Shown: positions 17,385-27,504, counted from the first letter of the stretch. The stretch is 64,000 bases of DNA from Palsa-504 sp963769715 (GCA_963769715.1 CAVYNE010000016.1:48429-112428); one strand, 5' to 3'. The notes: generated by a model from the sequence alone, not told the origin. Numbers and translations: made by a program.

Positions 17385-20300
17385 GTGGTAACGTGCAGGG
17401 GGTGCGGGGCGGCCCTGGCGGTGGGGGATCGGTTTTGCGTGGAATGCGGTGCTCCGGCGGTGGTGTGCCCGGCCTGCGGTGAGCCTGCCGCGCCGAGCAA
17501 CCGTTTCTGCCGTTCCTGCGGGCGCCAGCTATCTGACCCGGCGCCGGCACCCTCAGGGACGGCGCCGTCCCTCACGGTGCCGCCCGGCAGCGCGACTGTC
17601 GGCCCGGTGGCTGAGCGGCGGGTGTGCTCGGTGCTGTTCTGCGATGTGGTGGGGTTCACGCCGCTGTCGGAGTCGCGGGACCCGGAGGTGGTGCGGGAAC
17701 TGCTGTCGCGGTATTTCGATGTCGCCCGGACGGTGATCGGCCGCTATGGCGGGGTGGTGGAGAAGTTCATCGGGGATGCGGTGATGGCGGTGTGGGGCAC
17801 CCCGGTGGCCGCCGAGGGAGATACCGAGCGGGCGGTGCGCGCGGGGCTGGACCTGGTGGGCAGGGTGGCCGAGTTGGGGACCGACGCCGACGTGCCTGGG
17901 CTGGCGGCGCGGGCCGGAGTGGTGACCGGTGAGGTGGCGGTCACGCTGGGCGCGGTGGACGAGGGGATGGTGGCCGGGGATGCGGTAAACACCGCCGCCC
18001 GGGTGCAGGCCGCCGCCGGGCCAGGGGAAGTGCTGGTGGATGGGGCCACGCAGCGGCTGGCGGAGAGCGCAATCGGGTTCGCCGACGCTGGCGAGCATGC
18101 GCTGAAGGGCAAGGCGGAGCCGGTGCGGTTGTGGCGGGCGACCCGGGTGCTGGCCGGGGTGGGCGGCGCCCAGCGGGTGGATGGGCTGGAGGCGCCGCTG
18201 ATCGGGCGGGACGCAGAGCTGCGGACGATCCGGGAGCTATTCCACGCGGCGGCCGACCGGCGGGTGCCGCGGCTGGTGCTGGTGGCCGGGCCGGCCGGGG
18301 TCGGCAAGTCGCGGCTGGGCTGGGAGTTCGAAAAGTACCTCGATGGCCTGAAGGCGGAGGTGTGGTGGCACCGGGGCCGGTGCCTGTCCTACGGGGACGG
18401 AGTGGCGTTCTGGGCGCTGGCCGAGATCGTGCGGCAGCGGCTGTCGATCGCCGAGGAGGACGCGGCTGAGGCGGCGACGGCCAAGCTGGTAGAGGGGCTG
18501 GACCGGTGGGTCGCTGACCCGGCCGAGCGCGGGTATGTCGGGGTGCGGCTGGGCCGCCTGCTGGGTGTGCCGGTCGAGGCGGATGGCGGGGGCCCGTTGC
18601 CGCGGGAGGAGCTGTTCGCCGGGTGGCGGCTGTTCTTCGAGCGGCTGGCTGCGGCGCACCCGGTGGTGCTGCTAGTGGAAGACGCCGAGTACGCCGACGC
18701 CGGTTTGCTGGATTTCCTGGAGTATCTGATCGACTGGGTGCGGGACCTCCCGGTTTATGCGCTGGTGCTCACCCGCCCGGATCTCACAGAAGTCCGGCCC
18801 CGGTTTGGTGTCGGGCGCAACCGGTCCACGCTGACGCTCGACCCACTCGACCCCGCCTCGATGGATCTGCTGGTGGAGGCGCTGGTCCCGGGCATGCCCC
18901 AGGCGGCGCGGGCGAAGGTCACCGCCCAGGCGCAGGGCATCCCGCTGTTCGCCGTGGAAACCATCCGGTCGCTGATCGACCGGAACATCATCCAGCGGAT
19001 CGAGGGTTCCTACCAGCTGGTCGGCGAGGTCGGCCAGCGCCAGGTGCCGGACAGCTTGCACGCACTGCTGGCCGGCCGCCTGGATGCCCTGGACCCGCCC
19101 GCCCGGCGGCTGGTCGCCAACGCGGCAGTACTAGGCACCACCTTCCCCGCCGAGGCGCTGATCGCGGTGTCGGGCCAGGACGAACCCGCGGTCCGTGGGG
19201 CGCTGGCAAACCTGGTCCGCCGCGAGGTGCTCGCCGTGTCCGCCGACCCGCTGTCGCCGGAGCAGGGCAGCTACGGCTTCACCCCGGACATGCTGCGCCA
19301 GGTCGCCTACGACACTCTGTCCCGCCGAGACCGCAAGGCCCGCCACCTCACCGTGGCCGCCTACCTGCGCGCCGCCTTCCCCGGCGACGGCGAGGAAGTC
19401 ACCGACCTGATCGCCCGCCACTACCTGGACGCGCTGGAGGCCATCCCCACCGCCCCCGATGTCGGGGAAATCCGCGGCCAGGCGATCGCGGCGCTGACCC
19501 GGGCGGCCGAGCGGGCCGACCGCACCGGGGCCCCGGCGCTGGCCGCCGCCAGCTACGCCACCGCCGCCCAGCTCACCCAGGCTGCCGTTGAGCAGCAAAT
19601 CGCCGCCGCGATGCTGTGGGAACTCGCCGCAGACGCCGCCGCTACCAACGCCGACTGGGCCACCGTGGTTGAGCAGGCCGGCCGCGCCGCGGTCCGGGTG
19701 CCGACCCAGGCGGAGGAGGCGGTGCGGGACCTGGTGCGGGTGCGGGCCGCGCTGGTCGATGACCGCAAGCGGGCGCAGCAGCGGCTGACCGCGGTGCTGA
19801 TGCGGCATGGGTCCGTCTGGACGGGGTCGTACTGGACGGCCGCGCACCGGGCGTGGATCGACGCGCAGCGATTCGGCGAGCCGGCGCTGGCTGCGGCGAT
19901 CGCGCATTACCGCGGCACGCTGGCGACCCGGGAGGCCGAGCTGGCCGCGATCGAGGCCGGGCTGGCGCCGTGGGCGCGCCGCGATCCGCTGGCCGGCCCG
20001 GTGGCCCGGCTGGGCTGCTACCGCGGCATCGCCGAGCTGGGCGGGCTGACCCTGACCGCGGAGATCGTCGACTGGCGCCGGTTCCCCGCCGCCCGCGCGT
20101 TCATGTCCTACACCGGGCTGGTGCCGTCGGAGTACTCCTCCGGCGAGCGGACCCGCCGCGGCAGCATCACCAAGGCCGGCTCGGAGCCGGTCCGCACCAC
20201 GCTGATCGAGGCGGCCTGGGCCTACCAGCATGCCCCGGCGATCGGGGCCACCCTGCGCCGCCGGCAGGCCGGCGCGGACCCGGGCACCCTGGCCCGGTCC

Positions 20301-20429
20301 TGGAAGGCGCAGCGGCGGCTGAACTGCAGGTACCGGCACCTGACCAGCCACGGGAAAGCGCGGGGCGAGGCCATCACCGCGGTCGCCCGCGAGCTCGCCG
20401 GGTTCGTCTGGGCCGAGATGACCGCCTGA
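17385..20429 (+). pseudogene. zinc-ribbon/cyclase/ATPase regulator fused in frame to IS110 transposase C-terminus
   Basis: A 1014-aa chimeric frame. Residues 1-45 are two zinc ribbons (CRGCG...CVECG, CPACG...CRSCG). About 78-245 is a class III cyclase domain with metal Asp in LFCDVVGFT, FIGDAVMAVWG, and VNTAAR supplying the catalytic Asn and Arg. Near residue 301 is an AAA P-loop (AGPAGVGKSR), then helical repeats to residue 769. From base 19692 the frame continues directly into the last ~245 residues of an IS110-family transposase (GCYRGIAELGGLTL, FMSYTGLVPSEYSSG, RRGSITKAGS). Removing 19692-20911 restores an 1191-aa regulator, so this is an interrupted gene that happens to make a long fusion. 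Confidence 0.85.
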
Positions 20430-20911
20430 CCCCCCATGAGCTGGTGGCGTACCGGGACGCTCGCCGTGGCAGGAACGATCCCCGTCAGATCTGTGAACGC
20501 ATCTGCGACTCTCGCCCGGAGTGAGGGGCACCATCCTGCCGGATACCGGACTGCGATCCCGACACGCGTATATGAGAGTGGCAGCGGAGCTGCAGCAGCA
20601 GCCCACGCCGTCCCGGTACGCCACCCCTTCCCCGCGCGGCCCCCGCCCCCGGGGGCGAGGTAAGCCGGAATCCCCATGCCCCTGGCCGCGCCCATCATCG
20701 GCTCACCGGACCCGGCGTCAAGGGCGCCTGCGGCGTCGCTGCGCGAGCGCTCCGCGCCCCTATGACCCCGGCCGCCGGCTCGCGCGATCTGGCAGCTATC
20801 CAGGACATGAGGCCAGACCGGCACGCCCCCGCACCCTCACCGAAACCACCACGAACCAGGTCAAACCCGGGCACGGACCAGGCGCAGAACCTGCAAAATT
20901 GAAGGGATAGA
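19692..20911 (+). mobile_element. 5'-truncated IS110-family element inside the cyclase gene
   Basis: The 1220-bp insert carries the C-terminal transposase_20 half of an IS110-family transposase (to TGA 20427-20429) and about 480 bp of 3' non-coding DNA. The N-terminal DEDD catalytic domain is missing, so the piece cannot mobilise itself. The boundaries are inferred from exact restoration of the host frame (codon GCG at 19689-19691 followed by GAT at 20912). No target duplication is evident, as is common for IS110. In IS110/IS1111 elements one non-coding end encodes a guide (bridge/seek) RNA; the long 3' flank may retain part of that, but this is unproven. Confidence 0.75.
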
Positions 20912-22180
20912 GATCTGTACCAGCGGGGCGGCGATGCCCGCTCGGCCGCCCGCGCCCAGGCCATCGCCGGGCGGGCGCTGCGCCGGCGGGGCCGGCACGC
21001 CGACGCGCGCGACCAGCTCACCACCGCCGTGACGGTGCTGCGGGAAAACCCGGACGCCAACACCGTCCGCGCCCTAGGCGAGCTGGCCGCGCTGGAGGTG
21101 TTCGCCGGCGCACCAGACGCGGACGCGCTATCCGCCGAGGCGCTGGCCCTGGGCCAGGACCGGGCCGTGGACGACGCCACCCTGGCCGACCTGTTCACCA
21201 CCCGCGGGGTCTGCCACACTTTCGCGGGCCGGAGGCCGGAGGGGGCCTCCTATTTCCGGGAGGCCGCCCGGCTGGCCGAGCAGGCCGGTGACACCGTCCG
21301 GCTGGGGTACGCGCTGCTATGCCTGTCCGACGCGATCACAGCCTCCGATCCCGCCGCAGGCGCGGAGGCGGCCCGCGCCGCTGCCGCCCGCTCGCGCCGG
21401 GCCGGCGCCCGCAACGACCTCTCGCTCGCGGTCGTGAACCTGGCCCAGGCGCTGCTGATGACCGGCGACTGGGACGACGCGGAGGACGAGCTGGCCCAGG
21501 CCCTCGACGCTGACGGCTTGACCGATCTCGAAGACCTCGCCTGCTGCCGGGCCTGGCTGGCGGCGTTGCGCGGCGACACCCTCGCCGCCCAGGAGATCCT
21601 GGCCGGGCTGGGTGACCTGCGGGCCAGCGAAGACCCTCAGGACCAGGCGCTCATCGCGGTGGTGGAGGCGTTCACCGCCGCCGCCCGCCGCCAGCCCGCC
21701 GACGCGCTCCGCCGTGCCCGCGCCACCTTGGACCACGCCGGCGCCCTGGGGATCAGCCAGGAGTACCTGCGGTGGGCGTGGCCGCTGGGCGCCCGCGCCG
21801 CCTGGGAGCTCGCCGACACCGCCACCGCCGCCGACCTGCTGGCCGTGCTGGACGATTACCAGCCCGGGCAGCTGGCCCCCATGCAGCGAGCCGAACGCGA
21901 CCTGGCCCGCGCCCGCCTCACCCCAGCCGGCGGCGACCCGGCCGCGGCCGGCGCGGCGTTCGCCTCCGCGCTCGCCGGGCTGCGCCGGCACTCCACCCCC
22001 TACCACCTGGCCCACGGTCTGCTCGACCACTCCGAGCAACTGCTATGCATAGGCGAAGACGAGGCTGGCCAGACCGCGATCGGCGAAGCCGTCAGCATCG
22101 CCCAGCGGCTGGGCTGCCAGCCGTTGCTCGACCGCGCCGAAACCATCCAGGCAGCCCGGCCCCGCGCCGGGGCCTCGTGA
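20912..22180 (+). pseudogene. C-terminal TPR part of the split cyclase/ATPase regulator
   Basis: A 423-codon segment (DLYQRGGDARSAARAQ...) rich in paired-helix repeats. It continues the 17385-19691 frame exactly once 19692-20911 is removed. An in-frame TGA at 20900-20902 closes the frame on the left, so on its own it could only start internally, for example at GTG 21029. In the intact protein these repeats would form the C-terminal protein-interaction region. Its sequence is otherwise undamaged, pointing to a recent insertion. Confidence 0.8.
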
Positions 22181-22307
22181 CGACGCATCCCACAGTCCAG
22201 ACCCGGGCGCGGTGGCCGGGCAGGCACCTCGCGGGCAGGAACGCCCACGCGGCGAACGCCGCCACGCTGAGCACGATGGCCAGGGCGATGGCGAACTTGA
22301 TGATCAT
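22092..22307 (-). CDS. possible small membrane protein
   Basis: 71 aa starting MIIKFAIALAIVLSVAAFAAWAFLPA, one strong N-terminal membrane segment. The ATG overlaps the stop of the preceding gene as ATGA, which supports translational coupling in an operon. The C-terminal half is Arg/Gly-rich and overlaps the convergent cyclase gene end, so the natural stop may have been lost there. Family not recognised. Confidence 0.4.
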   Translation of the reverse strand: MIIKFAIALAIVLSVAAFAAWAFLPARCLPGHRARVWTVGCVVTRPRRGAGLPGWFRRGRATAGSPAAGRC

Positions 22308-22534
22308 CGGGGGTCTGCGTTCCTGGCGGCCAGGACGGCTTCGCGCAGGGCGGTGCGGGCGGCGCCGGCGTTCAGGTCGAGCTGGGGCGCCAGGCCGGCG
22401 CTGATCCCGGCGACGCGGTACAGGGGAATCGAGGCGAGAGACCCATGCCGTTCGGTGACCAGATCCAGGAACCGGGCGGTCTTGGTCGCCTTCCCCAGGT
22501 GCGGTGCGAGCCGATCACGCTTATCCGATGACAC
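22304..22534 (-). CDS. hypothetical protein downstream of the BtuF-like gene
   Basis: 76 aa (SDKRDRLAPHLGKATKTARFLDL...) starting at a GTG that overlaps the last 14 bases of the BtuF-like gene. Soluble and helical. Family not recognised. The stop overlaps the next start (ATGA), so the three frames look like one transcription unit. Its link to metal-complex binding is only by position. Confidence 0.5.
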   Translation of the reverse strand: MSSDKRDRLAPHLGKATKTARFLDLVTERHGSLASIPLYRVAGISAGLAPQLDLNAGAARTALREAVLAARNADPR

Positions 22535-23794
22535 CGAGCAGGTCGGCGCGGGCCGTGGCGAGCGAGGGGCCGTACCAGGTCAGCAGCCGGCCCGAGACGA
22601 GCACGACGCGCTGGGCGGGGAATTCCTCCGGCCCGTCTTCCGCGGTGAACGGGTAGGGCTCATCAGGCAGCAGGACCGCTTCGGGCGCGGCCGCCCGGAT
22701 CTCCCCCACCTCGACACGGGGGTAGCGCCCCGGGCCCGCGCCGAACACGTTGACCAGGCCCAGCCGCGTCAGCACGTCGCCGGTGAACGTGCGCGCGCCG
22801 ACGACCATCCACGGGTCACGCCAGACCGGCACTGCGACCCGGCGCCCAGGCCGGTCTGACCAGGGCCGGGGCGCGGGCCCGGCCCAGGCCCGCGCCGCGG
22901 CGGCCAGCCAGCCCGGCGTGTCCAGGCCCAGCGGCCCGGTGAGCAGGCGTCGCAACGACGCCAGCGCCTCCGGCACCGACTCGATCACGGTCACCCACAC
23001 GGCCAGGCCCGCCTCCCGCAGCCGGACGACGTCCAGCTTGCGGTTCTCCTCACGGTTGGCAATCACGAGGTCGGGTGCCAGGGCGGCGATCCTGGCCCGT
23101 TCGGGATTCTGCTGGCCGGGCCGCTGGATTACAGCCTGCAGGGCAACGCCAAGACGCTGGAAGGCCGCCAGCACCCGGACCGCGACGCCCAGTTCCGCTA
23201 CATCGCCCGCCGCGTCGCGGCGGCGCTGGCCGCCGACGAGCCGGTGATCAGCGTGGACGCGAAGAAGAAGGAGCTGATCGGCCGGTACGCCCGCGCGGGC
23301 CGCGAATGGCGCCCGTCCGGTGACCCGCGCCGCGCTGATGTCCACGATTTCCCCGGCGAGCAGGGCAAGGCGGTGCCCTATGGCGTGTACGACCTGGGCG
23401 CCGACGCCGGCTGGGTGTCGGTGGGCAGCGACGGCGACACCGCCCAGTTCGCCGTCCAGACCATCCGGCGCTGGTGGGACAGCGTCGGCGCGATCGCTTA
23501 CCCCGGTACCGCGTCGCTCCTGATCACCGCCGACGCGGGCGGCTCCAATGGCTACCGGCTGCGGCTGTGGAAGAAGGAACTCGCTGCTCTCGCCGACGCT
23601 ACCGGGGCCTTAGTGCCCCGGACCCGGGTCACGGCCAGGCCGGCCGGGTGGGTGCACCAGTCAGTGACCCCCACCAGCCGGCCCGGGGCCGACCGCGCCA
23701 CCGCCTCGGTCAGCGAGGGCACCAGAGACACCACCCGCCGGGCCGGGCCGGGCAGCTCGACCGGGTGCCCGAGATCATCCCGCCACACCGCCAC
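22521..23794 (-). pseudogene. BtuF-like helical-backbone metal-receptor protein, split by ISAzo13 fragment
   Basis: The gene reads 23794-23609 and then 23108-22521. Part one: VWRDDLGHPVELPGPARRVV then SLVPSLTEAV, as in BtuF/TroA-type binding proteins. Part two: NPERARIAALAPDLVIANREEN, AGLAVWVTVIESVPEAL, and a C-terminal lobe. Joined at ...RVRGTK|NPERARI... it gives a complete 257-aa protein, the usual length. Relatives bind vitamin B12 or metal chelates outside the membrane for an ABC importer, but no signal peptide is seen here, as in several actinobacterial versions. The 500-bp insert 23109-23608 destroys the frame. Confidence 0.82.
23109..23608 (+). mobile_element. internal fragment of an ISAzo13-family transposase
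   Basis: Plus-strand frame with DYSLQGNAKTLEGRQHPDRD, FRYIARRV, VISVDAKKKELIGRY and LLITADAGGSNGYR, which are core motifs of ISAzo13 transposases including two catalytic Asp (VDAKKKE, ADAGGSNG). Both ends of the IS and the transposase termini are missing. Its boundaries coincide exactly with a codon junction of the BtuF-like gene. The fragment cannot move by itself; capture by recombination or repair is the likely origin, or a mis-assembly. Confidence 0.75.
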
Positions 23795-23798
23795 ACCG

Positions 23799-23920
23799 TC
23801 ACACGTTACGCCGGTACTGGCCGCCGACCTCGAAGAACGTCTCGCTGATCTGGCCGAGCGAGCAGTGCCTGACCGCCTCCATCAGGGCCTCGAAGGCGTT
23901 CCCGCCGCCGCCCAGGCCTG
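23799..23920 (-). pseudogene. C-terminal remnant of an acyl-CoA mutase large subunit
   Basis: Complement frame GGGGNAFEALMEAVRHCSLG then QISETFFEVGGQYRRNV, ending at TGA 23799-23801. This is the typical end of methylmalonyl/isobutyryl-CoA mutase large subunits (NTFEVLM.AVR.CSLGQI...GGQYRR). Only about 40 codons remain; the B12-binding and TIM-barrel parts are gone. It precedes the BtuF-like gene by a few bases, suggesting an ancestral mutase-BtuF-like operon. Confidence 0.7.
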
Positions 23921-23924
23921 ACCC

Positions 23925-23958
23925 AATGCACCAGTTCCGGAAATGCACCAGTTCCGGA
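23925..23958. repeat. 17-bp perfect tandem duplication
   Basis: AATGCACCAGTTCCGGA occurs twice head to tail (23925-23941, 23942-23958), immediately beside the point where similarity to the mutase gene stops. It may mark the repair junction that removed the rest of the mutase gene. Confidence 0.85.
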
Positions 23959-24307
23959 ACGGCGCAGGACGAAGATCAGGCAATGCATCCGTCCGCGATA
24001 CTGCCAACCGCGCTGCCATCACCGCAGGCGAACAGCAGATCAACCGCCTGCGCCCCGTTTTGGAACCCACGGAACCCGCCGAGTTACGTGCCGTCGGCGT
24101 AGAGCTGGTCAAGGCCGATGAGGCGGACTTCATCGGCGTCAGCTTGCACTGCGTAAAGCGACAAGCTCGCTACTGAACGCTATCAAACCTGAACACGTCA
24201 TGCGCAAGGTATTAACAAGCGCGAACGTGCGTCAGGTGCTGATATGTCCGGGTTTACGGTGATAGGTCAGAGTGCTGCCGGCCCGGCTTCTGCTAGGGGA
24301 ACATGAC
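23959..24307 (+). other. intergenic stretch upstream of the kinase gene
   Basis: About 350 bp. A short plus frame (to 24176) contains NRAAITAGEQQINRLRPVLE and could be a gene remnant, family unknown. The 3' part presumably holds the kinase promoter. Confidence 0.3.
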
Positions 24308-26614
24308 ATGACCGCTCTCAGCCACGACGGCCTGATCGCGGGCCGGTACCACCTTGTCGCGCCAGTTGGCAGCGGCGGGACCGCGACCGTTTACCGCGGG
24401 CTGGACATACTGCTGGATCGCGAGGTCGCGGTGAAGAAGCTGACGCTGACTCCCACCGCCGACGCCGGCATGCACACCGAGGCGGTCGAGCGGACCTTCC
24501 GCGAGGCGCGAGCCGCGGCCAGGATCCGCCATCCCGGAGTGGCGGCGATCTATGACGTCGTTTCCGGCGAGGACTCGCCGTACATCGTGATGCAGCTCAT
24601 CAAGGGCCGTCCACTGGCGGAGCTGATCGCGGAGCAGGGTCCGCTCCCGCCGCATCGCGTCGCCGACATCGGCAGGCAGTTGCTCGCCGCGCTCGCGGCC
24701 GGGCATGTCGTCGGCGTCCTGCACCGGGACCTGAGGCCCGGCAACGTGATGATCACGCCCGACGGGCAGGCGGTGCTGACTGATTTCGGCATCGCGGGCA
24801 CGGCCGGCGATCCGTCCATCACCCGGACCGGATTCGTTCTCGGCGCCCCCGGCTATATGGCACCTGAGCGAGCCAACGGCATGCCCGCTACGCCCGCCGC
24901 CGACCTGTGGTCCCTTGGCGCCACCCTCTACGCGGCGCTATGCGGCCAGGGTCCCTTCGATGATCGCGATGACGCGCTGGCGGCGCTCTTTGCGATCGCC
25001 AACGAGGATCCGCCACACCTCACCGGCGACGGTTCGCTGTACGAAATCGTCAACGCCCTGTTGTGCCGCGATCCGGCCGGCCTCGCCTTCCACGAGATCG
25101 CCCGAGCCCTCGACGCGGCCGCGGCGAACGCGCCCGTCACAGCCGGCCCGCCAGCGGCCGTCGACCTGCCGGCGGCCACGGGCATACCGGCGGCCAGCGT
25201 ACCAACCGTGTCCTCGCCAGTAGCCGAGCCGCCGGAGGCGGTCCTCGCTGAGCCATGGACGGCCGGCGATCCCTCCGGCGGGCCGTGGCCCCGGGACGCC
25301 GGGCCAGGCGAGCCGTGGCCTGCAGATTCTGACTTCGTGCCTCCATCCCCGGGCGCAAGTGCCGGCCGCGACGAAGGCGGAGCCGTTCGCGCGGGCCGCC
25401 GCGCCAGGGCCAGCCTGATTCTGGCGGCCGTAGCTGGTCTGGCCCTCGTGGCCGCGGCCGTGGCGGCGTTTGTGCCTGGCACCAGCCATTCTGCGCAGAC
25501 GCCGCCCGCGCCGGCCCGATTGTCACCCGGGCTGGCGCGTTCGTCACCCGGGCTGGCCGGCCCGCCCGCGCCGCCTCCGGTCGGCCAGCAATTCCGGGTG
25601 GCCGCCGCGGCCGGCGCCGACGGCAGTCCCGAAGTCGTCGCACGGGCACGTAACGGCACGCTGATCGCGTCCCGCTTCACTAACGGCTCCTGGTCCGCCT
25701 GGACCACGTTGCCGGGCGGTCCGGCTTACACCGCCGACCCCGCCGTCGCGACCGCGAAAGACGGCCGCCTGATCGTGTTCGCCCGGGCGGAGACCGGGCA
25801 GGTGGCCGAGATCTGGCAGACGTCGCCGGGAAGCGCGTCCTGGCAGGGCCCGATACCGCTCGGCACGACGATCACCCACAGCAGCCCGGCGGCAGTCGCC
25901 TGGCCCGACGGACACCTGGAGGTATTCGCGCTCCTCAGCGACGCCCACGTCGGCTACGTGTCGCAGTCTCACACCTCAGGCGGCGGCACCTGGACTGGCT
26001 GGACCTCACTGGGCGGCCCGGTCACCGGCCCGCCCGCCGTGGCGCTAGATGCGACCGGGCATCCGCAGGTATTCGCCGCGACGGCAGGTCGCCTGCTCGT
26101 GCACGATTATTACCTCAACGGCAACTGGGCAGGCTGGGGTCAGGTTCCAGGAAAGTCGCGCTACGTCGGGGTACCCGGCATCGCCACGAACGCTGACGGA
26201 AGGCTTGAGGCATTCGCCCGCAGCACCGACGGTGACCTGCTGCACGTCTGGCAGCTGCCCGGGACCGGAACCCGCTGGGGCGGCCCAGGCCGCCTGGCCG
26301 AGAACGGCTGCAGCACCGACCCGGCCGTGTTCAGCGGCATCAACGGCGAGCACGGCGGCCGCCTCGAAGCCTTCTGCATGGACTCAAATTTCGGCTTCAG
26401 CGTCTTCCGCACCGTCCAGCTTTCCCCGAAGGCAGGGACGCCCTGGTCTTCGTGGCAATCCCTGAAGGGCAGCTCCGACGGCGCCGTCACGGCATTGCAA
26501 ACCCCCACGATCACCGAAATCCTGGCCCGCACCGCCTCCGGCGCCCTCGCCGACGAAACCTGGACCGCTCAGCACGGCTGGTCAAGCTGGTCAATGCTCC
26601 CCCGCTCATCCTGA
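24308..26614 (+). CDS. membrane Ser/Thr protein kinase with PLL/tectonin-like extracellular domain
   Basis: 768 aa from ATG 24308 (an AGGGGAA site lies upstream). Kinase domain ~11-270: GSGGTATVYRG loop 21-31, Lys 43/44 in AVKK, HRDLRPGN 139-146 (Arg replaces the usual Lys of HRDLKP), DFG 159-161, APGYMAPE 180-187. A Pro/Ala-rich linker leads to a membrane segment near 368-392. The outer ~370 residues carry repeated blades such as DGRLIVFARAETGQVAEIWQ and DGRLEAFARSTDGDLLHVWQ, typical of PLL-like/tectonin propellers that bind sugars in relatives. Inference: a surface sensor that couples glycan or cell-wall binding to phosphorylation inside. The PASTA repeats of PknB are absent. Confidence 0.87.
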   Translation: MTALSHDGLIAGRYHLVAPVGSGGTATVYRGLDILLDREVAVKKLTLTPTADAGMHTEAVERTFREARAAARIRHPGVAAIYDVVSGEDSPYIVMQLIKGRPLAELIAEQGPLPPHRVADIGRQLLAALAAGHVVGVLHRDLRPGNVMITPDGQAVLTDFGIAGTAGDPSITRTGFVLGAPGYMAPERANGMPATPAADLWSLGATLYAALCGQGPFDDRDDALAALFAIANEDPPHLTGDGSLYEIVNALLCRDPAGLAFHEIARALDAAAANAPVTAGPPAAVDLPAATGIPAASVPTVSSPVAEPPEAVLAEPWTAGDPSGGPWPRDAGPGEPWPADSDFVPPSPGASAGRDEGGAVRAGRRARASLILAAVAGLALVAAAVAAFVPGTSHSAQTPPAPARLSPGLARSSPGLAGPPAPPPVGQQFRVAAAAGADGSPEVVARARNGTLIASRFTNGSWSAWTTLPGGPAYTADPAVATAKDGRLIVFARAETGQVAEIWQTSPGSASWQGPIPLGTTITHSSPAAVAWPDGHLEVFALLSDAHVGYVSQSHTSGGGTWTGWTSLGGPVTGPPAVALDATGHPQVFAATAGRLLVHDYYLNGNWAGWGQVPGKSRYVGVPGIATNADGRLEAFARSTDGDLLHVWQLPGTGTRWGGPGRLAENGCSTDPAVFSGINGEHGGRLEAFCMDSNFGFSVFRTVQLSPKAGTPWSSWQSLKGSSDGAVTALQTPTITEILARTASGALADETWTAQHGWSSWSMLPRSS

Positions 26615-27020
26615 TCGAGCGTGTGCGTGCCGAAGTATGTCCTGAACGCAAGGAGGGTCGATCCAACTCAGCAGCGTGACATCAGCAGCGGACAGTCTGC
26701 GGCAGAACCACGCCGGCCTGCCAGGCGCAGATGACCGGAGCGATCGGCGTGATGGCACCGGACCGGCGATGCAGTCGCTTCCAGCGACGGGGACGTCAAT
26801 AGGCAGGACCGCCGCCCGTTCGGAATATCTAAATGCATTAAGCCGAACGGACTGCGGTGCTTGCCTTGAGCAACCTGCCGCGACCCGTCAGGCGAGTTCG
26901 GCGGGTCCGGGCGCTGCTGAGGAGGCGGTTCGCTGGGTGCGCGAAGGCGGAGCTGGTCCTAGCTGAGCATGAGGGCGGCGCCGCGGACGTGGCAGGCGCC
27001 GCTGGCTGCGGCGACGGATT
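26615..27020 (+). other. intergenic stretch
   Basis: About 400 bp with only short, unconvincing frames. No RNA gene, repeat or terminator was recognised. Confidence 0.4.
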
Positions 27021-27419
27021 TTACCCAATCTCGCGAGCAGCGGTCTGAATTCTTACGGTGGCGAGCGCGGCCTCCCGAGCCACCACCGCAGGCGCGGTGG
27101 CGCGGCAGCGAGTCGACAGGACCTCGACCGAGTACGGCCCCGTAACCCCTATGGCGTCGAGTGCCCGTACAAATCCGATGAGGTCAAACACGCCATCACC
27201 GGGACAGAGCCGCTCGTTCTTCGAGTCGTCCGCGAGGCTATTGCGGATATCGGCAGTCCCGTCGCTGAACTGCACCCCGCAGATTCGGCTGGGCGGGACG
27301 GCGCGAATGTCGTCATAGTCTGCAGCGCCCTTGAAGTGATGCCACGAGTCGACCAATATACGGCCGTTTTGGCATCCTGCTCTTCGGAGCACCTCCCACG
27401 CGGTTCGCGCATCTGGCAC
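27021..27419 (-). pseudogene. C-terminal part of a sugar-phosphate isomerase/epimerase (TIM barrel)
   Basis: 132 codons from GTG 27419, with RILVDSWHHFKGAADYDDIR, ICGVQFSDG, LCPGDGVFDLIGFVRAL and GPYSVEVLS. These match the last barrel strands and metal-site region of xylose-isomerase-like TIM-barrel enzymes. Full-length members are ~270-290 aa, so the N-terminal half is missing; an in-frame TAG near 27490 blocks extension. It is a relic, or a very shortened protein. It stands divergent to the amidohydrolase, which may have acted in the same sugar pathway. Confidence 0.7.
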
Positions 27420-27504
27420 TGAGCAAGCTGGCCGACACGGCCGGACATCACCAACATTGCCAGCCAGCTCGCGACGCCCCGGCCGTCGCTAGGAGTCGAT
27501 CAGC

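Noticed and set aside
19131..20624. 497-aa minus-strand frame across the cyclase/IS110 junction
   Set aside because: Shadow frame; low-complexity Gly/Arg composition, whereas the plus strand carries unmistakable cyclase and IS110 motifs.
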